Program-made: the position numbers and the translations under genes
Source: Bradyrhizobium cytisi
Lineage (GTDB): Bacteria; Pseudomonadota; Alphaproteobacteria; Rhizobiales; Xanthobacteraceae
Reading direction: 5' to 3'
Assembly (NCBI RefSeq): GCF_008123515.1
Contig: NZ_VSSR01000016.1
Span: 124,001 to 188,000, forward strand
DNA: 64,000 nucleotides
Notes under the pieces: generated by a model
Told to the model about the DNA's origin: nothing
What the model saw: the letters and a program-made list of their open reading frames with translations, nothing else
Database searches by the model: none
Shown here: piece after piece, positions 34,783 through 43,988 of the stretch
Layout: every line of letters starts with the position of its first letter
How positions within the stretch are numbered: position 1 is the stretch's first letter

Positions 34783-35900
34783 GTACCTGGAATCATAGCT
34801 GACTGATACGGCGGCCTTTGATTTTGCGTTGCCGGACTTTTTTCTTGGTCCAGACGAAGGGCTCAGCTTTTTCGTTGTATGTGTCGATGTAGGCATCGAT
34901 GTGCTGCTGGAGCTGCCTAAGGCTTGTGAAGGAAGCGCCGCTGAGCGACTGCCCCTGCAGGATCGAGAACCAAACCTCGACCTGATTGAGCCAGGACGCG
35001 CTTGTCGGCGTGAAATGAAATCCCACATTGGGGTGGGCTTTGAGCCAGTGCTCGTTCTGCTTATGGGTATTGAGATTGTCGAGGATGACGTGAAGCTGGC
35101 GGTCCGGAAAAGCCGCGGTGATGCTGTCCATGAAGTCGAGGAACTCGACACGGCGCCGCCGTTTTGAATGCGTCGCGATGATCTTTCCGGTCGCAACCTC
35201 GAGCGCTGCAAACAGCGTTGTCGTGCCATGCCGCTTGTGGTCGTGGCTCTGACCGGTCAAGGCGCGGCCATTGGGCAACTTCAGATAGCCTTGCGCGCGC
35301 TCCAGGGCCTGAATCGAAGGCTTTTCGTCCACGCATAGCACGATAGCCTTCTGGGGCGGGGCAACGTAGAGGCCGACAACATCGGCGGCTTTGGCCGTAA
35401 AGTTCGGGTCGTTGCTCTCGCACCAGGATTTGCGAACCACGAGGTCGATCTTGTGGTTGCGCAGGAACCGCCAGACATATTGGACGTCAACATCGTCCAG
35501 CGCCTCGGCCAGCTGCGGTCCGGTCCAGCGTGCAAACCCTTGCGGTGCTGGCTTGTCCAGCAGCTTCAGTATCCGCTTGTCTGTGGCCTTCGTATAGATT
35601 GGCTGCTTGCCGGACCGCGGCTTGTCTTGCAGCCCTTCAAGGCCTTGGTCGGCATAGCGATGCCGCCAAAGGCTGACAATCCGCGGCTGGACTCCGACTT
35701 CCTTGGCGATCGACCGGGTGCTGCGCCCGTCCGCCGCCAACAGAACGATCCGCGCCCGCTTCAAATCGCGCTGCAATGTCATCGGTGAGCGACAACACGC
35801 CTCAAGCACCTTGCGATCTTTCCTCGAAAGGCAGACTTCTCTTGCTTCGGGTATCATCCCGACCTTGAATCACGACTCACCCTCTAAGAAAAGGTGGTAC
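34783..35900. mobile_element. IS630-family insertion sequence, probably complete
   Basis: The transposase gene is bounded by GTACC at 34783-34787 and its inverse GGTAC at 35896-35900, each flanked by TA (34781-34782 and 35901-35902), the expected IS630 target duplication. The shared inverted string is CTAGTACC on both sides. Longer terminal inverted repeats are not obvious, so the outer limits are provisional. It sits between the StyA-like gene and the end of organosulfur operon 2 and interrupts no recognisable gene. Confidence 0.6.
34793..35857 (-). CDS. IS630-family transposase
   Basis: A 354-residue transposase. The amino-terminal helix-turn-helix reads STRSIAKEVGVQPRIVSLWRHRY (about 46-68). 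The DDE catalytic core is visible as VLCVDEKPSIQAL (about 174-186), LHVILDNLNTHK (about 256-267) and SWLNQVEVWFSIL (about 287-299). The frame is complete and uninterrupted, so it may be active. It occupies nearly all of the element, as usual for IS630. Confidence 0.92.
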   Translation of the reverse strand: MIPEAREVCLSRKDRKVLEACCRSPMTLQRDLKRARIVLLAADGRSTRSIAKEVGVQPRIVSLWRHRYADQGLEGLQDKPRSGKQPIYTKATDKRILKLLDKPAPQGFARWTGPQLAEALDDVDVQYVWRFLRNHKIDLVVRKSWCESNDPNFTAKAADVVGLYVAPPQKAIVLCVDEKPSIQALERAQGYLKLPNGRALTGQSHDHKRHGTTTLFAALEVATGKIIATHSKRRRRVEFLDFMDSITAAFPDRQLHVILDNLNTHKQNEHWLKAHPNVGFHFTPTSASWLNQVEVWFSILQGQSLSGASFTSLRQLQQHIDAYIDTYNEKAEPFVWTKKKVRQRKIKGRRISQL

Positions 35901-36089
35901 TAGTGTTGTGACCCTAACGCTTGTTTCGCCCGAGCGACTTCTTCGAGGATTAACTCACCCGCCAACCCAACGAAGAGAAAGGCGAAGCAGCGTGATGGGC
36001 CGAGCGATTCAGGAAACGAACAGGCGTCCAGTGCGTCTGCCCCCATTCAGAGACTTGGGTCTCCGAGGCTCTGGGGTCGCGGATTCAGA

Positions 36090-37286
36090 CTACTCGCCCC
36101 CTTCGTAGAACAGCTCGAGCGGCAGGCCGACCAGCGATTTGCCAATCCAGTCCCGAGCAATCACGTTAGACGGCCCCATTGCGATGGCTGCGCGCGCGTC
36201 GCGGAAGGAACGCTCGATCGGCCCGCGATGATAGCCGTAGCCTCCCGTCACGGTCAGTGCCGCTGCTGCGACCTTGTTTGCGACCTCGGCGGCGTGGACC
36301 TTGAACTCGGTCAGTGGGATCAGGATTTCGCTCTGCGGCTTGCCAGCCTGCCAGAGCGCGTCGAGCTTTGCTGCCAATTCGAGGCGCCACGGCCGTAACG
36401 TTTCGACCAGGACCTTGGCCGCGCCAAGCTCCTGCCGGATCGCCTGATAGTCGGATAGACTCTTGTTCCGATCCTTGTGCACGAAACTCGTGGTGTGCTT
36501 GACCGCCGCATTCAAGGCGCCGCGGGCAACCCCTTCCCAGACAGCGCCGAGCCCGATCAGATAGACCGGCGATACGCCATCGTAGATGATCTCCTTCCCC
36601 TGCCCTTCTGCGCCGAGCCGATCCCGCTGCGGCACCCGCACGTTGCTGTAGCGGATCGGACCCGAGTGATTGGCGCGCACACCGAGGGCATCCCAGGGCT
36701 TGGATTCGATACCTGGAGACTTGCCGTCGACAATGAAGAAGATGATGTCGGCCTGGTCTTTGGCGCCGGGGGTGCGGGTCTGCACCACATAGAAATCGGC
36801 CTGACCGGAGCTTGTCGTGAACGATTTCTCGGCGTTGAGCAGATAGTTGTCGCCATCGCGTGATGCTTCGGAGAGGTTATACCACCAATGTCCTCCGGTG
36901 GCGCGCTCGCTGGTCGAATATGTGCCAAGCAGACCTCCGTTATTCGCCTTGAGCCAGCGCTCCTTCTGGTCATCGTTACCAAACAGATTGATCGTCTGGG
37001 CCGCGCCGACATGCATGACGTAGATGAGGCCGGTTGAGGCATCAGCCTGTCCAATACGGTAAGCGGCTTCCGCAAAATCGACATGAGCAAGGCCAAGGCC
37101 GCCAAACCGTGTTTCATTTAAAACACCGGTCCAGCCGGCTTGCGCCAACGCCTTCAGATTCTCTCTCGGAAAGCGGCTGTCCAGATCGTTGCGATCGGCG
37201 TTGACCTTGACGGTCGCATCAATCGCGGCATCCAGTCGGGAATAGACGTCTTCATCGATCTTGCGTACCAGATTGGGGGTTACCAT
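36090..37286 (-). CDS. Acyl-CoA-dehydrogenase-fold flavoenzyme, last gene of operon 2
   Basis: A 398-residue protein with the full acyl-CoA dehydrogenase fold: FGGLGLAHVDFAEAAYRIGQADAS (about 61-84), GTYSTSERATGGHWWYNL (about 120-137), and TVTGGYGYHRGPIERSFRDARAAIAMGPSNV at the carboxy terminus. The catalytic Glu seen as EGT in true dehydrogenases is replaced (MGPSN), so it is more likely a flavin-dependent oxygenase or a dehydrogenase with a different base. It starts 21 bases after LivF and closes the operon that begins with an SfnG-like enzyme, so it probably acts on the same imported compound or its product. Confidence 0.82.
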   Translation of the reverse strand: MVTPNLVRKIDEDVYSRLDAAIDATVKVNADRNDLDSRFPRENLKALAQAGWTGVLNETRFGGLGLAHVDFAEAAYRIGQADASTGLIYVMHVGAAQTINLFGNDDQKERWLKANNGGLLGTYSTSERATGGHWWYNLSEASRDGDNYLLNAEKSFTTSSGQADFYVVQTRTPGAKDQADIIFFIVDGKSPGIESKPWDALGVRANHSGPIRYSNVRVPQRDRLGAEGQGKEIIYDGVSPVYLIGLGAVWEGVARGALNAAVKHTTSFVHKDRNKSLSDYQAIRQELGAAKVLVETLRPWRLELAAKLDALWQAGKPQSEILIPLTEFKVHAAEVANKVAAAALTVTGGYGYHRGPIERSFRDARAAIAMGPSNVIARDWIGKSLVGLPLELFYEGGE

Positions 37287-37307
37287 GGTTAGTCTCTCCT
37301 GTGTCGA

Positions 37308-38102
37308 TCAAAGTCCAGCTACGGCATGGATGCGCGGCTTCTCGCCGACGTCACTTTGCGTCGAGCCGCCGAGGTAAAGCGCCTTGATATCGTCGTGGGT
37401 GCGCAACGCGTCAGACGGGCCGGACAGCACGCTGCGGCCGTTCTCAAGGACGACGGCATAATCGGAAAAACGAAGCGCGACCCTCGAATTCTGTTCCGCA
37501 ACGAGGATCGAGAGATTCTGCTCGCGGTTGAGTTGCTTCAGCGCCCGGAAAATGCCCTGGACCACCAGCGGCGCAAGCCCCATCGACGGCTCGTCGAGCA
37601 CCAGGAGGCGCGGTCGTGACATCAGGGCGCGGCCGATTGCGGTCATCTGCTGCTCGCCACCCGAGGTGAGCCCGGAGATCGACCCGCGATGATCCTTCAG
37701 CCGCGGGAACAGCTCATAGACCTGGTCAAGATCAGAGCGAATCACGCGAGACTTTGCGTCCCGGCCAATAGCACCGGTGATGAGGTTCTCTTCCACTGTC
37801 AGCGAGCGGAAGCAATGCCGGCCCTCAAGCACTGGAACGATCCCAGCTCGGACCAGCTTCGCGGGCGATGCGGATGCAATGTCGTGGCCATCGAAGACAA
37901 TGCGCCCGGCAGCCACTTGACCCCGCCGCGCCGGCAAGAGCGCTGAGACCGCCTGAAGCGTCGTCGACTTGCCCGCGCCGTTTGCGCCGAGCACAGCGAC
38001 GATCTCACCGCGCCGAACCAAGAGCGAGACGTTGTTCACGGCGCGGATTGCGTGATTGTAGGTTGCGGCCAATCCCTCGACCGAAAGCAGAACGTCACTC
38101 AT
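37308..38102 (-). CDS. ABC transporter ATP-binding protein, LivF type (locus 2)
   Basis: A 264-residue ATPase with Walker A GANGAGKST (about 37-45), signature LTSGGEQQMTAIGRALM (about 145-161) and Walker B LLVLDEPSMGLAP (about 165-177). It is the paralogue of the ATPase at 25083, with the same LivF-type ending. It follows the binding-protein gene by 68 bases and precedes the flavoenzyme gene by 21 bases. Confidence 0.9.
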   Translation of the reverse strand: MSDVLLSVEGLAATYNHAIRAVNNVSLLVRRGEIVAVLGANGAGKSTTLQAVSALLPARRGQVAAGRIVFDGHDIASASPAKLVRAGIVPVLEGRHCFRSLTVEENLITGAIGRDAKSRVIRSDLDQVYELFPRLKDHRGSISGLTSGGEQQMTAIGRALMSRPRLLVLDEPSMGLAPLVVQGIFRALKQLNREQNLSILVAEQNSRVALRFSDYAVVLENGRSVLSGPSDALRTHDDIKALYLGGSTQSDVGEKPRIHAVAGL

Positions 38103-38170
38103 GCCTGATCCATCCCCTCTGAGACCTGCGGGAGCCGACGGCGCCCGCAGGGACCGAGCGTTGCGTTGCG

Positions 38171-39502
38171 CTATTGGCTCACGGGATCATCGCCGGATGT
38201 GCGGATTCTGATGCCATGCTCCTTGGCATAGGCAGCCGACGACTTCTCGATGATCGGTCGGAGGAACGCCCAGTCCGGCGCGATCCAGTCCGAGACGACC
38301 TTCCACTTGCTGCCGTCCCACTGTTGGAAGGTGACGCGGCCGTCGCCCTCGTGATTGTCCCAAGTCACATTGATCGAGTGGAACAGGCCTTTCGCGCCCA
38401 GAGCCTCCACCCGGGCCGGATCGAGCTGCAGGTGCTCAAAGCCCCAGCGGACTTCGTCGCCGGTCAGGGTGCGCTTGCCGAACTTGGCCTGCGCGATCCG
38501 GATCGCTTCGACATTGAGGATACCGTTCACGATTCCGAGGTTGTGATAGACGCTGCCGATTCGCTTCTTGTCATCGAGGTTGCCTTTGTTCGCGCCATAG
38601 ACGGTCTTGATCACCTCCTGCAGCACCGGATATTCGGCGCCGGAGGCCTGGGTCGTGATCGCGATATAGCCCTTGGCCGCGTCTCCGGCGGGAATGACGT
38701 CCTCCTCGGAGTTGGACCAGACGTTGCCGATGATGTGGTCGGCGGGGAAGCCGACCTTCTGCGCGGTCTTCAACGCCACCGGATTCATCACGCCCCAGCC
38801 GCGCAGCACCACGTAGTCCGGCTTCGCCCGACGGATCGAGAGCCATTGCGATTGCTGCTCGTTGCCCGGATGCGGGACCTCGATCTGCTCCAGGCTGAAG
38901 CCGTACTTGTCCGAAAGCAATTTGTAGATCGGGATCGTCTCCTTGCCGTAGGGCGAGCCGTGATAGAGCACGACGATTTTCTTGCCCTTGAGTTTGTCCG
39001 GACCGCCCTCTCTTGACGCAATGTAGTTCACAATGCCGGACGTCTCGCTGTAGGGATTGAGCAGCAGCGGAAAGACGTAGGGGAACACGCGGCCATCAGT
39101 CGAGTCGGTGCGGCCATGATTGATCGTGATCAGCGGCACCCTGTCCTTGGTGATGCGGTCGATCATGGCATAGGCAATGCCAACCGACAGCGGGTTCCAG
39201 GCCGCGATCCCGGGATGGCTCTTCAGGCGCTCATAGACCTCGACGCCGCGCTCGACCTCGTACTGGGTCTCGCCTTCGTCCCAGGTCAGCTTTACGCCGT
39301 TGACACCGCCGTCGCGGATGTTGATCAGATTGAGATAATCGATGAAACCTCCGAAGAACCCGGTGCCGCCGGCGGCATAGGGACCGACGCGATAGCTCTG
39401 CAGCGGGAAGAATTGTTCGTCGGCGTGCACCGCAAGCGTTCCGGCAAGGCCGACGGCAAGTGCCGCGCCCATCGTCACCTTCAGACGTCTGAACATGTTC
39501 AT
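38171..39502 (-). CDS. Periplasmic substrate-binding protein of Liv-type ABC importer (locus 2)
   Basis: I prefer the ATG at 39502, with GGAG about eight bases upstream, over a start at 39526. The 443-residue product has a signal peptide (VTMGAALAVGLAGTLAVHA). It shares long colinear similarity with the binding protein at 25895: YRVGPYAAGGTGFFGGFIDYL, WDEGETQYEVERGVEVYERLK, VLYHGSPYGKETIP, PHPGNEQQSQW and VLRGWGVMNPVALKTAQKVGF. The ligand is presumably related to, but not the same as, that of locus 1. It lies 27 bases after LivM. Confidence 0.87.
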   Translation of the reverse strand: MNMFRRLKVTMGAALAVGLAGTLAVHADEQFFPLQSYRVGPYAAGGTGFFGGFIDYLNLINIRDGGVNGVKLTWDEGETQYEVERGVEVYERLKSHPGIAAWNPLSVGIAYAMIDRITKDRVPLITINHGRTDSTDGRVFPYVFPLLLNPYSETSGIVNYIASREGGPDKLKGKKIVVLYHGSPYGKETIPIYKLLSDKYGFSLEQIEVPHPGNEQQSQWLSIRRAKPDYVVLRGWGVMNPVALKTAQKVGFPADHIIGNVWSNSEEDVIPAGDAAKGYIAITTQASGAEYPVLQEVIKTVYGANKGNLDDKKRIGSVYHNLGIVNGILNVEAIRIAQAKFGKRTLTGDEVRWGFEHLQLDPARVEALGAKGLFHSINVTWDNHEGDGRVTFQQWDGSKWKVVSDWIAPDWAFLRPIIEKSSAAYAKEHGIRIRTSGDDPVSQ

Positions 39503-39529
39503 TGCAAGCTCCATTGGGTTAGGCAAATC

Positions 39530-40576
39530 TCAAGTCGGTATCGCCGGGCGCCTGGCGGGCCGAAGGGCGGACCAGGCGCGGTCCCACAGGGCGATCAGCC
39601 CGCGTGGCTCCGCGATCAGAAAGACGATGATGAGTGCGCCGATCACGATATGCTGGCTCATCTCCAGCACGCCGGAATCGAACACGCGACCGAGCACGGC
39701 GGCGCCGATACGCGACAGCAAGAGCGGAAACACCACAATGAACGCCGCGCCGATAAAGGAGCCGCGCAGCGAGGCGAGCCCACCGATGATGATGATGAAC
39801 AAGATCTGGAACGAGCGATCGAGATTGAAGCCGGCCGGCTCGACAGTGCGCAGGTACGCAAACGCCCAGAGCACCCCGGCCACGCCAATGAGGAAGGAGG
39901 ATATTCCGAAGGCCAGGAGCTTGGTGCGCAGCAGCGGCACGCCGATCACCTTGGCCGCGATCTCGTGGTCGCGTACCGCAATGAAGTTGCGGCCGGATTG
40001 GGAGCGCAGCAACCGTAGCGTCAGCAGGGTCAAAACAACCACGATCGTAAGCGAGAAGACGTAACGTTCTGCGGCGGTCGCAAACGAGACGCTGCCAATC
40101 CGAAGGACCGGCGCATCGATGACGCCGGATGGATTGTCGTTGGAGAACCAGCCGAATTTAGTAAGCGCCCACTGCACGAAGAATTGCGCGGCGAGCGTCG
40201 ACACCGCGAGATAGAACCCGCGCAGCCGCAGACTCGGCAGCCCGAACACGATGCCGATGGCCGCTGCGATGCCGCCGGCCAGCACCACATCGACCAGCAG
40301 AGGCAATCCCGGGACGCGGAGATGAAGATTGTACGCGGCGTAGGCGCCGACCGCGAGGAAGGCGGCCGAGCCCAGCGAGACCTGCCCGGCATAGCCGGTG
40401 AGAACGTTCAGCCCGACGGCGGCCAGCGCCAGCACCAGAAATGGCGTGAGCACCGCATCCAGCAGATAATCCGAACCTGCGAGTGGAACGACGCCATAGG
40501 CGACCACGATGCCGATCCCGATCCACAGCGTCTCGGCGGTGGGCCTATTCGTCTTGGTGCTAGCGAGAAGGGCCAT
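39530..40576 (-). CDS. ABC transporter permease, LivM type (locus 2)
   Basis: A 348-residue permease with the LivM markers LNVLTGYAGQVSLGSAAFLAVGAYAAY (about 53-79), LRLRGFYLAVSTLAAQFFVQW (about 113-133) and LWAFAYLRTVEPAGFNLDRSFQIL (about 240-263). It is colinear with and clearly paralogous to the permease at 27328. It follows LivH by three bases, the same spacing as in locus 1. Confidence 0.9.
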   Translation of the reverse strand: MALLASTKTNRPTAETLWIGIGIVVAYGVVPLAGSDYLLDAVLTPFLVLALAAVGLNVLTGYAGQVSLGSAAFLAVGAYAAYNLHLRVPGLPLLVDVVLAGGIAAAIGIVFGLPSLRLRGFYLAVSTLAAQFFVQWALTKFGWFSNDNPSGVIDAPVLRIGSVSFATAAERYVFSLTIVVVLTLLTLRLLRSQSGRNFIAVRDHEIAAKVIGVPLLRTKLLAFGISSFLIGVAGVLWAFAYLRTVEPAGFNLDRSFQILFIIIIGGLASLRGSFIGAAFIVVFPLLLSRIGAAVLGRVFDSGVLEMSQHIVIGALIIVFLIAEPRGLIALWDRAWSALRPARRPAIPT

Positions 40577-40579
40577 TGG

Positions 40580-41470
40580 CTACACCCTCTCCACCAGCTT
40601 TTGTCCGAACAGACCGGATGGGCGGATTAGCAGGAACCCAAGCGCCACGACATAAGCTGCCCAGACCTCGATGCCGCCGCCGAAGAATGGTCCGACATAG
40701 ACCTCCGCCAGTTTTTCGATTGCGCCGACCAGAAGTCCGCCGACGATCGCGCCGGCGATTGAATCGAAGCCGCCCAGCACCAGCACCGGCAGCGCCTTCA
40801 GCACGACGAGCGACAGCGAGAACTGCACGCCGAGCCGCGCGCCCCATGAGAGCCCACCGACCAGCGCGACGATCCCGGCGACCGCCCAGACCGCGCCCCA
40901 AACCCGCGGAAGCCGCAGGCCGACCGCAAGCGCTGCAAATTGATCGTCGGCTACCGCACGAAACGACAGCCCGGTACGGGTGTAGCGGAAAAACAGCGCA
41001 AATAGAGCGACCAGACCGCCTGCGACCGCCGCCGCGAACAGATCGAGCCGGCTGATCAGCACGCCCGCGACGTCGAACGGAGTATCGCTGATCCCGATAT
41101 CGAGGCCATGCACCTGCGTGCCCCACAGGAGCTGAGCAGCACCTTCGATGACGTAGGAGAGCCCGAGGGTTGCCATGAATAACGTGATCGGCGGCTGGTT
41201 GACCAGCGGCCGCAGCACCGTCCGCTCGACAGCGATGCCCAGGACGATCATAATCGCCAGCGTTGCCGCCAGAGCCGCGGCAAACGGCGTGCCGCGCTCG
41301 ACCAGGCTCACGAAAGTCAGCGCGGCGAACAACAGCATCGCGCCTTGCGCGAAGTTGAGCACGCCGGACGTCTTGTAGATCAGCACGAACCCGATCGCGA
41401 CCAGCGAATACATGACCCCCGAGAGCAGGCCACCGATCAATACCTCAATTAAGAATTGATAGTCGAACAT
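40580..41470 (-). CDS. ABC transporter permease, LivH type (locus 2)
   Basis: A 296-residue permease with GLLSGVMYSLVAIGFVLIYKTSGVLNFAQGAM (about 14-45) and ALPVLVLGGFDSIAGAIVGGLLVG (about 238-261). It is the paralogue of the permease at 28390. The ATG overlaps the LivG stop by one base (TGATG), so the two are translationally coupled. Confidence 0.91.
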   Translation of the reverse strand: MFDYQFLIEVLIGGLLSGVMYSLVAIGFVLIYKTSGVLNFAQGAMLLFAALTFVSLVERGTPFAAALAATLAIMIVLGIAVERTVLRPLVNQPPITLFMATLGLSYVIEGAAQLLWGTQVHGLDIGISDTPFDVAGVLISRLDLFAAAVAGGLVALFALFFRYTRTGLSFRAVADDQFAALAVGLRLPRVWGAVWAVAGIVALVGGLSWGARLGVQFSLSLVVLKALPVLVLGGFDSIAGAIVGGLLVGAIEKLAEVYVGPFFGGGIEVWAAYVVALGFLLIRPSGLFGQKLVERV

Positions 41471-42393
41471 CAGACCGCGAGCTCCGTAGCGTCCTCATGC
41501 GCGACGCCGAGATAGGCATCGATCACCGCCGGATCGGCGCGGACCTGGTCTGGCGTGCCGTCGGCGATTTTCCGCCCGTAATCGAGCACGGCCACGCGAT
41601 CGGATAGCCCCATCACGACGCCGATATCATGCTCGATCAGGACGATGGTGGCGCCAAGGCTGTCGCGGGCGTTGCGCACATGCTGCGACAGCTCCTGTTT
41701 CTCGGCGAAGGTTACGCCGGCAAACGGCTCGTCCAGCAGCAGAAGCTTTGGCCGAGCCACCAACGCACGCGCAAGCTCGACCCGCTTCTGCACGCCATAG
41801 GGTAGCGTTCCGGCAAAGCGGTCGTGAACGTCGTCGAGATGCAGGAAGCCGATGACCTCTTTCGCCGCCGTGCGGTTCTCCTCCTCGATCCGCCGCGCCA
41901 GGGGCGCGCCCATGATCTGCCGCAGAAATCCCGCGCGCATGCGGTGCGCGAGCCCCATCTGCACATTGTCAAGGACGGAAAGTCCCTTGAACAGCGCGAG
42001 ATTCTGAAACGTCCGTGCCACGCCATGGGCGGCAAGCCTCGCAGTCGGCACCTGATCGAATGAGTGCTCGCCGAACTGCACTTGGCCCCGGGTGGGCCGG
42101 TAAAGCCCGCTGACGATGTTGAGCAACGAGCTCTTGCCAGCGCCGTTTGGTCCGATCACTGCCCGGATCTCGCCCTGCGCAACTTCCAGGTCGACATCGC
42201 GCAGCGCAGCGACACCGCCAAATGTCAGCGAAATCTTTGCCAATCCAAGCGCTGGATTTGCGAGCGTTTGGGCTGCACGCTCGGTGCGGCGTTCTGTGGC
42301 GTTATCGCGTTCTCGGGTCGATCCATGAATCTGTTCGTCTGGAGGCTCCTCCTCCAGACGAAGCACGCCCGCCCCTGTCGCGATCCCGGACAC
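41470..42393 (-). CDS. ABC transporter ATP-binding protein, LivG type, with amino-terminal extension (locus 2)
   Basis: A 307-residue ATPase starting at GTG 42393 with AAGGAG ten bases upstream. About 48 charged residues precede the ATPase core, an extension absent from the locus 1 paralogue (256 residues). Walker A is GPNGAGKSS (about 84-92), the LivG segment is HGVARTFQNLALF (about 130-142), the signature is degenerate (LPYGVQKRVELARAL) and Walker B is LLLLDEPFAGV. A later start would remove the extension, but no better ribosome-binding site is obvious. It lies 20 bases after the SfnG-like gene. Confidence 0.86.
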   Translation of the reverse strand: MSGIATGAGVLRLEEEPPDEQIHGSTRERDNATERRTERAAQTLANPALGLAKISLTFGGVAALRDVDLEVAQGEIRAVIGPNGAGKSSLLNIVSGLYRPTRGQVQFGEHSFDQVPTARLAAHGVARTFQNLALFKGLSVLDNVQMGLAHRMRAGFLRQIMGAPLARRIEEENRTAAKEVIGFLHLDDVHDRFAGTLPYGVQKRVELARALVARPKLLLLDEPFAGVTFAEKQELSQHVRNARDSLGATIVLIEHDIGVVMGLSDRVAVLDYGRKIADGTPDQVRADPAVIDAYLGVAHEDATELAV

Positions 42394-42413
42394 CTGACTG
42401 TTTCTCCTTAAAT

Positions 42414-43520
42414 CTATTCGGCAGCCTGAACGCGGACGGGCGCCTTCGCCTCGAGCTCGCGGACCAGCGGGATCACATGCTTGCCGAAATATTCGACCTC
42501 TTCCTGGAAATGCAGGAAGCCAAGCAGAATCAGGTCAGCGCCGGCACGCTTGAGCTCGATAATGCGCTCGGCGACCTGTTGCGGCGTGCCGATCAGGTTC
42601 GAGCGGAAGCCGTCATTGTACTGAACGAGGTCCTGGAGGGTGGACTTGGCCCAATTGCCCTCGCGCTCGGGGCTGGCGTTGCCCGCATTCTGGACTTCGT
42701 GGTGGAAGCCGCGCACCGCGTCCGGGATCGCCTTGTCGAGGACCTCCTGCAGAACGTCCTTGGCTTCCTTCTCCGTCTGGCGAACGATACCGAAGGCATT
42801 GATGCCGATCTTGGTTCGCCAGCTCTTGCCGAAGGCTTTTTCCTTGGTCCTGATGTCGTCAACCTGCGCTTTGAGGCCGTCGGGCGTATTGCCATTGGTG
42901 AAATACCAGTCGGACACGCGAGCAGCCATGTCGCGGGCTGCCCGCGAGGAGCCGCCCTGGAAGATCTCCGGCAGCGGATCGAGCGGCTTCGGCTTCAGCG
43001 AATAGTCGTTGAACCGGTAGAAGTCGCCCTTGAGCGTGAAGCTCTCCTGCGTCCAGATCCCGCGCAACGCATTGATGAACTCCTCCGAGCGGCGATAGCG
43101 CTCGTCGTGATCGAGCCAGGGCTCGCCGATGGCATGGAATTCGCCGCGGAACCAGCCCGAGACGATATTGACCGCAACACGCGCATTGGTGAACTGGCTG
43201 ATGGTCGCAATCTGCTTTGCTGCGAGCGCCGGATTCCAAGGCCCGGGAAGGAGAGCCGCGATAACCTTGAGCTTTTCGGTCGCTGCGAGCAGCGCGTGCG
43301 AGAAGCTGACGGATTCGTGCTGTTTGTCAGCTCCGTAGCCCGCCGTGAAGCGAATCTGGCTCAAGGCGTAGTCGAACCCGGCCTTCTCGGCGATCTGGGC
43401 AAGCTTGCGATTGTAGTCGATGTCCCAGCTGGTGCGTTGCTCGATCGATGAAATGACGAGGCCACCCGACACGTTCGGCACCCAGTAAGCGAATTTGATC
43501 GGATTGTTGATCGCGGTCAT
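42414..43520 (-). CDS. SfnG-like FMNH2-dependent monooxygenase, first gene of operon 2
   Basis: The 368-residue product starts at ATG 43520 with GAGGGG seven bases upstream. It is an SfnG/SsuD-type luciferase-like monooxygenase: FAYWVPNVSGGLVISSIEQRTSWD (about 8-31), IVSGWFRGEFHAIGEPWLDHDERYRRSEEF (about 126-155) and EIFQGGSSRAARDMAARVSDWYF (about 189-211). It is similar to the enzyme at 23981 throughout but clearly diverged (different amino-terminal cofactor loop, ALSQIRFTAGYGADKQHES in place of APARFIASHGWELQ). In this operon it is first, whereas sfnG is last in locus 1. Sulfones or sulfonates are the likely substrates. Confidence 0.86.
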   Translation of the reverse strand: MTAINNPIKFAYWVPNVSGGLVISSIEQRTSWDIDYNRKLAQIAEKAGFDYALSQIRFTAGYGADKQHESVSFSHALLAATEKLKVIAALLPGPWNPALAAKQIATISQFTNARVAVNIVSGWFRGEFHAIGEPWLDHDERYRRSEEFINALRGIWTQESFTLKGDFYRFNDYSLKPKPLDPLPEIFQGGSSRAARDMAARVSDWYFTNGNTPDGLKAQVDDIRTKEKAFGKSWRTKIGINAFGIVRQTEKEAKDVLQEVLDKAIPDAVRGFHHEVQNAGNASPEREGNWAKSTLQDLVQYNDGFRSNLIGTPQQVAERIIELKRAGADLILLGFLHFQEEVEYFGKHVIPLVRELEAKAPVRVQAAE

Positions 43521-43988
43521 CTGTTTACCCCTCAAGAAGTAGGTCTGCGGCGAAATGGACGACGACTTGAGGCAGGCAGCAACATCCACAGACGCGCGCC
43601 GCTGCTATTCAAGCCGTCGCTTAGGTGACTGATTTGGGAGAGCTACAGCGATCTGCGGCGCGATCGCGTCGGCGCATCTGGCGCAGCGTCAACAGAAGGA
43701 CGAACACAAGTCATCGACAAGCTCTGCGCGTAAGCGAACCATTCACCTCGTCGAAGATGTTGTTGCGCATCATGAGCGTCCCTGACCGGCATCATTGCCT
43801 GATGATCGATCCTCTCAGAGAATGTGCGAGCCCGCGAGTCTAAGACGCACTATTTTTTGTAGTACGGAGATAATCAGTTTTCGTATTTCGCCGCGAACGC
43901 ATTGTTTTGTTGCTGCGCGGTGAGAAACAGGGTCTACCGACTCGTCACCTGACGAGTTCGCGTTCGCTGAGCTCGCGATTGCAAGCGC
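43521..43988. promoter_or_regulatory. Upstream region of organosulfur operon 2
   Basis: No gene is recognisable. The part next to 43520 must hold the operon promoter. A relatively AT-rich segment lies around 43848-43890 (TATTTTTTGTAG), where a weak ACTA/TAGT inverted repeat is visible. I could not assign a specific regulator site. Confidence 0.35.

Noticed and set aside
34783..35900. The IS630 element as the cause of gene disruption or as a mobile carrier of the organosulfur genes
   Set aside because: No split gene flanks it and no second copy is present in the window to form a composite transposon.
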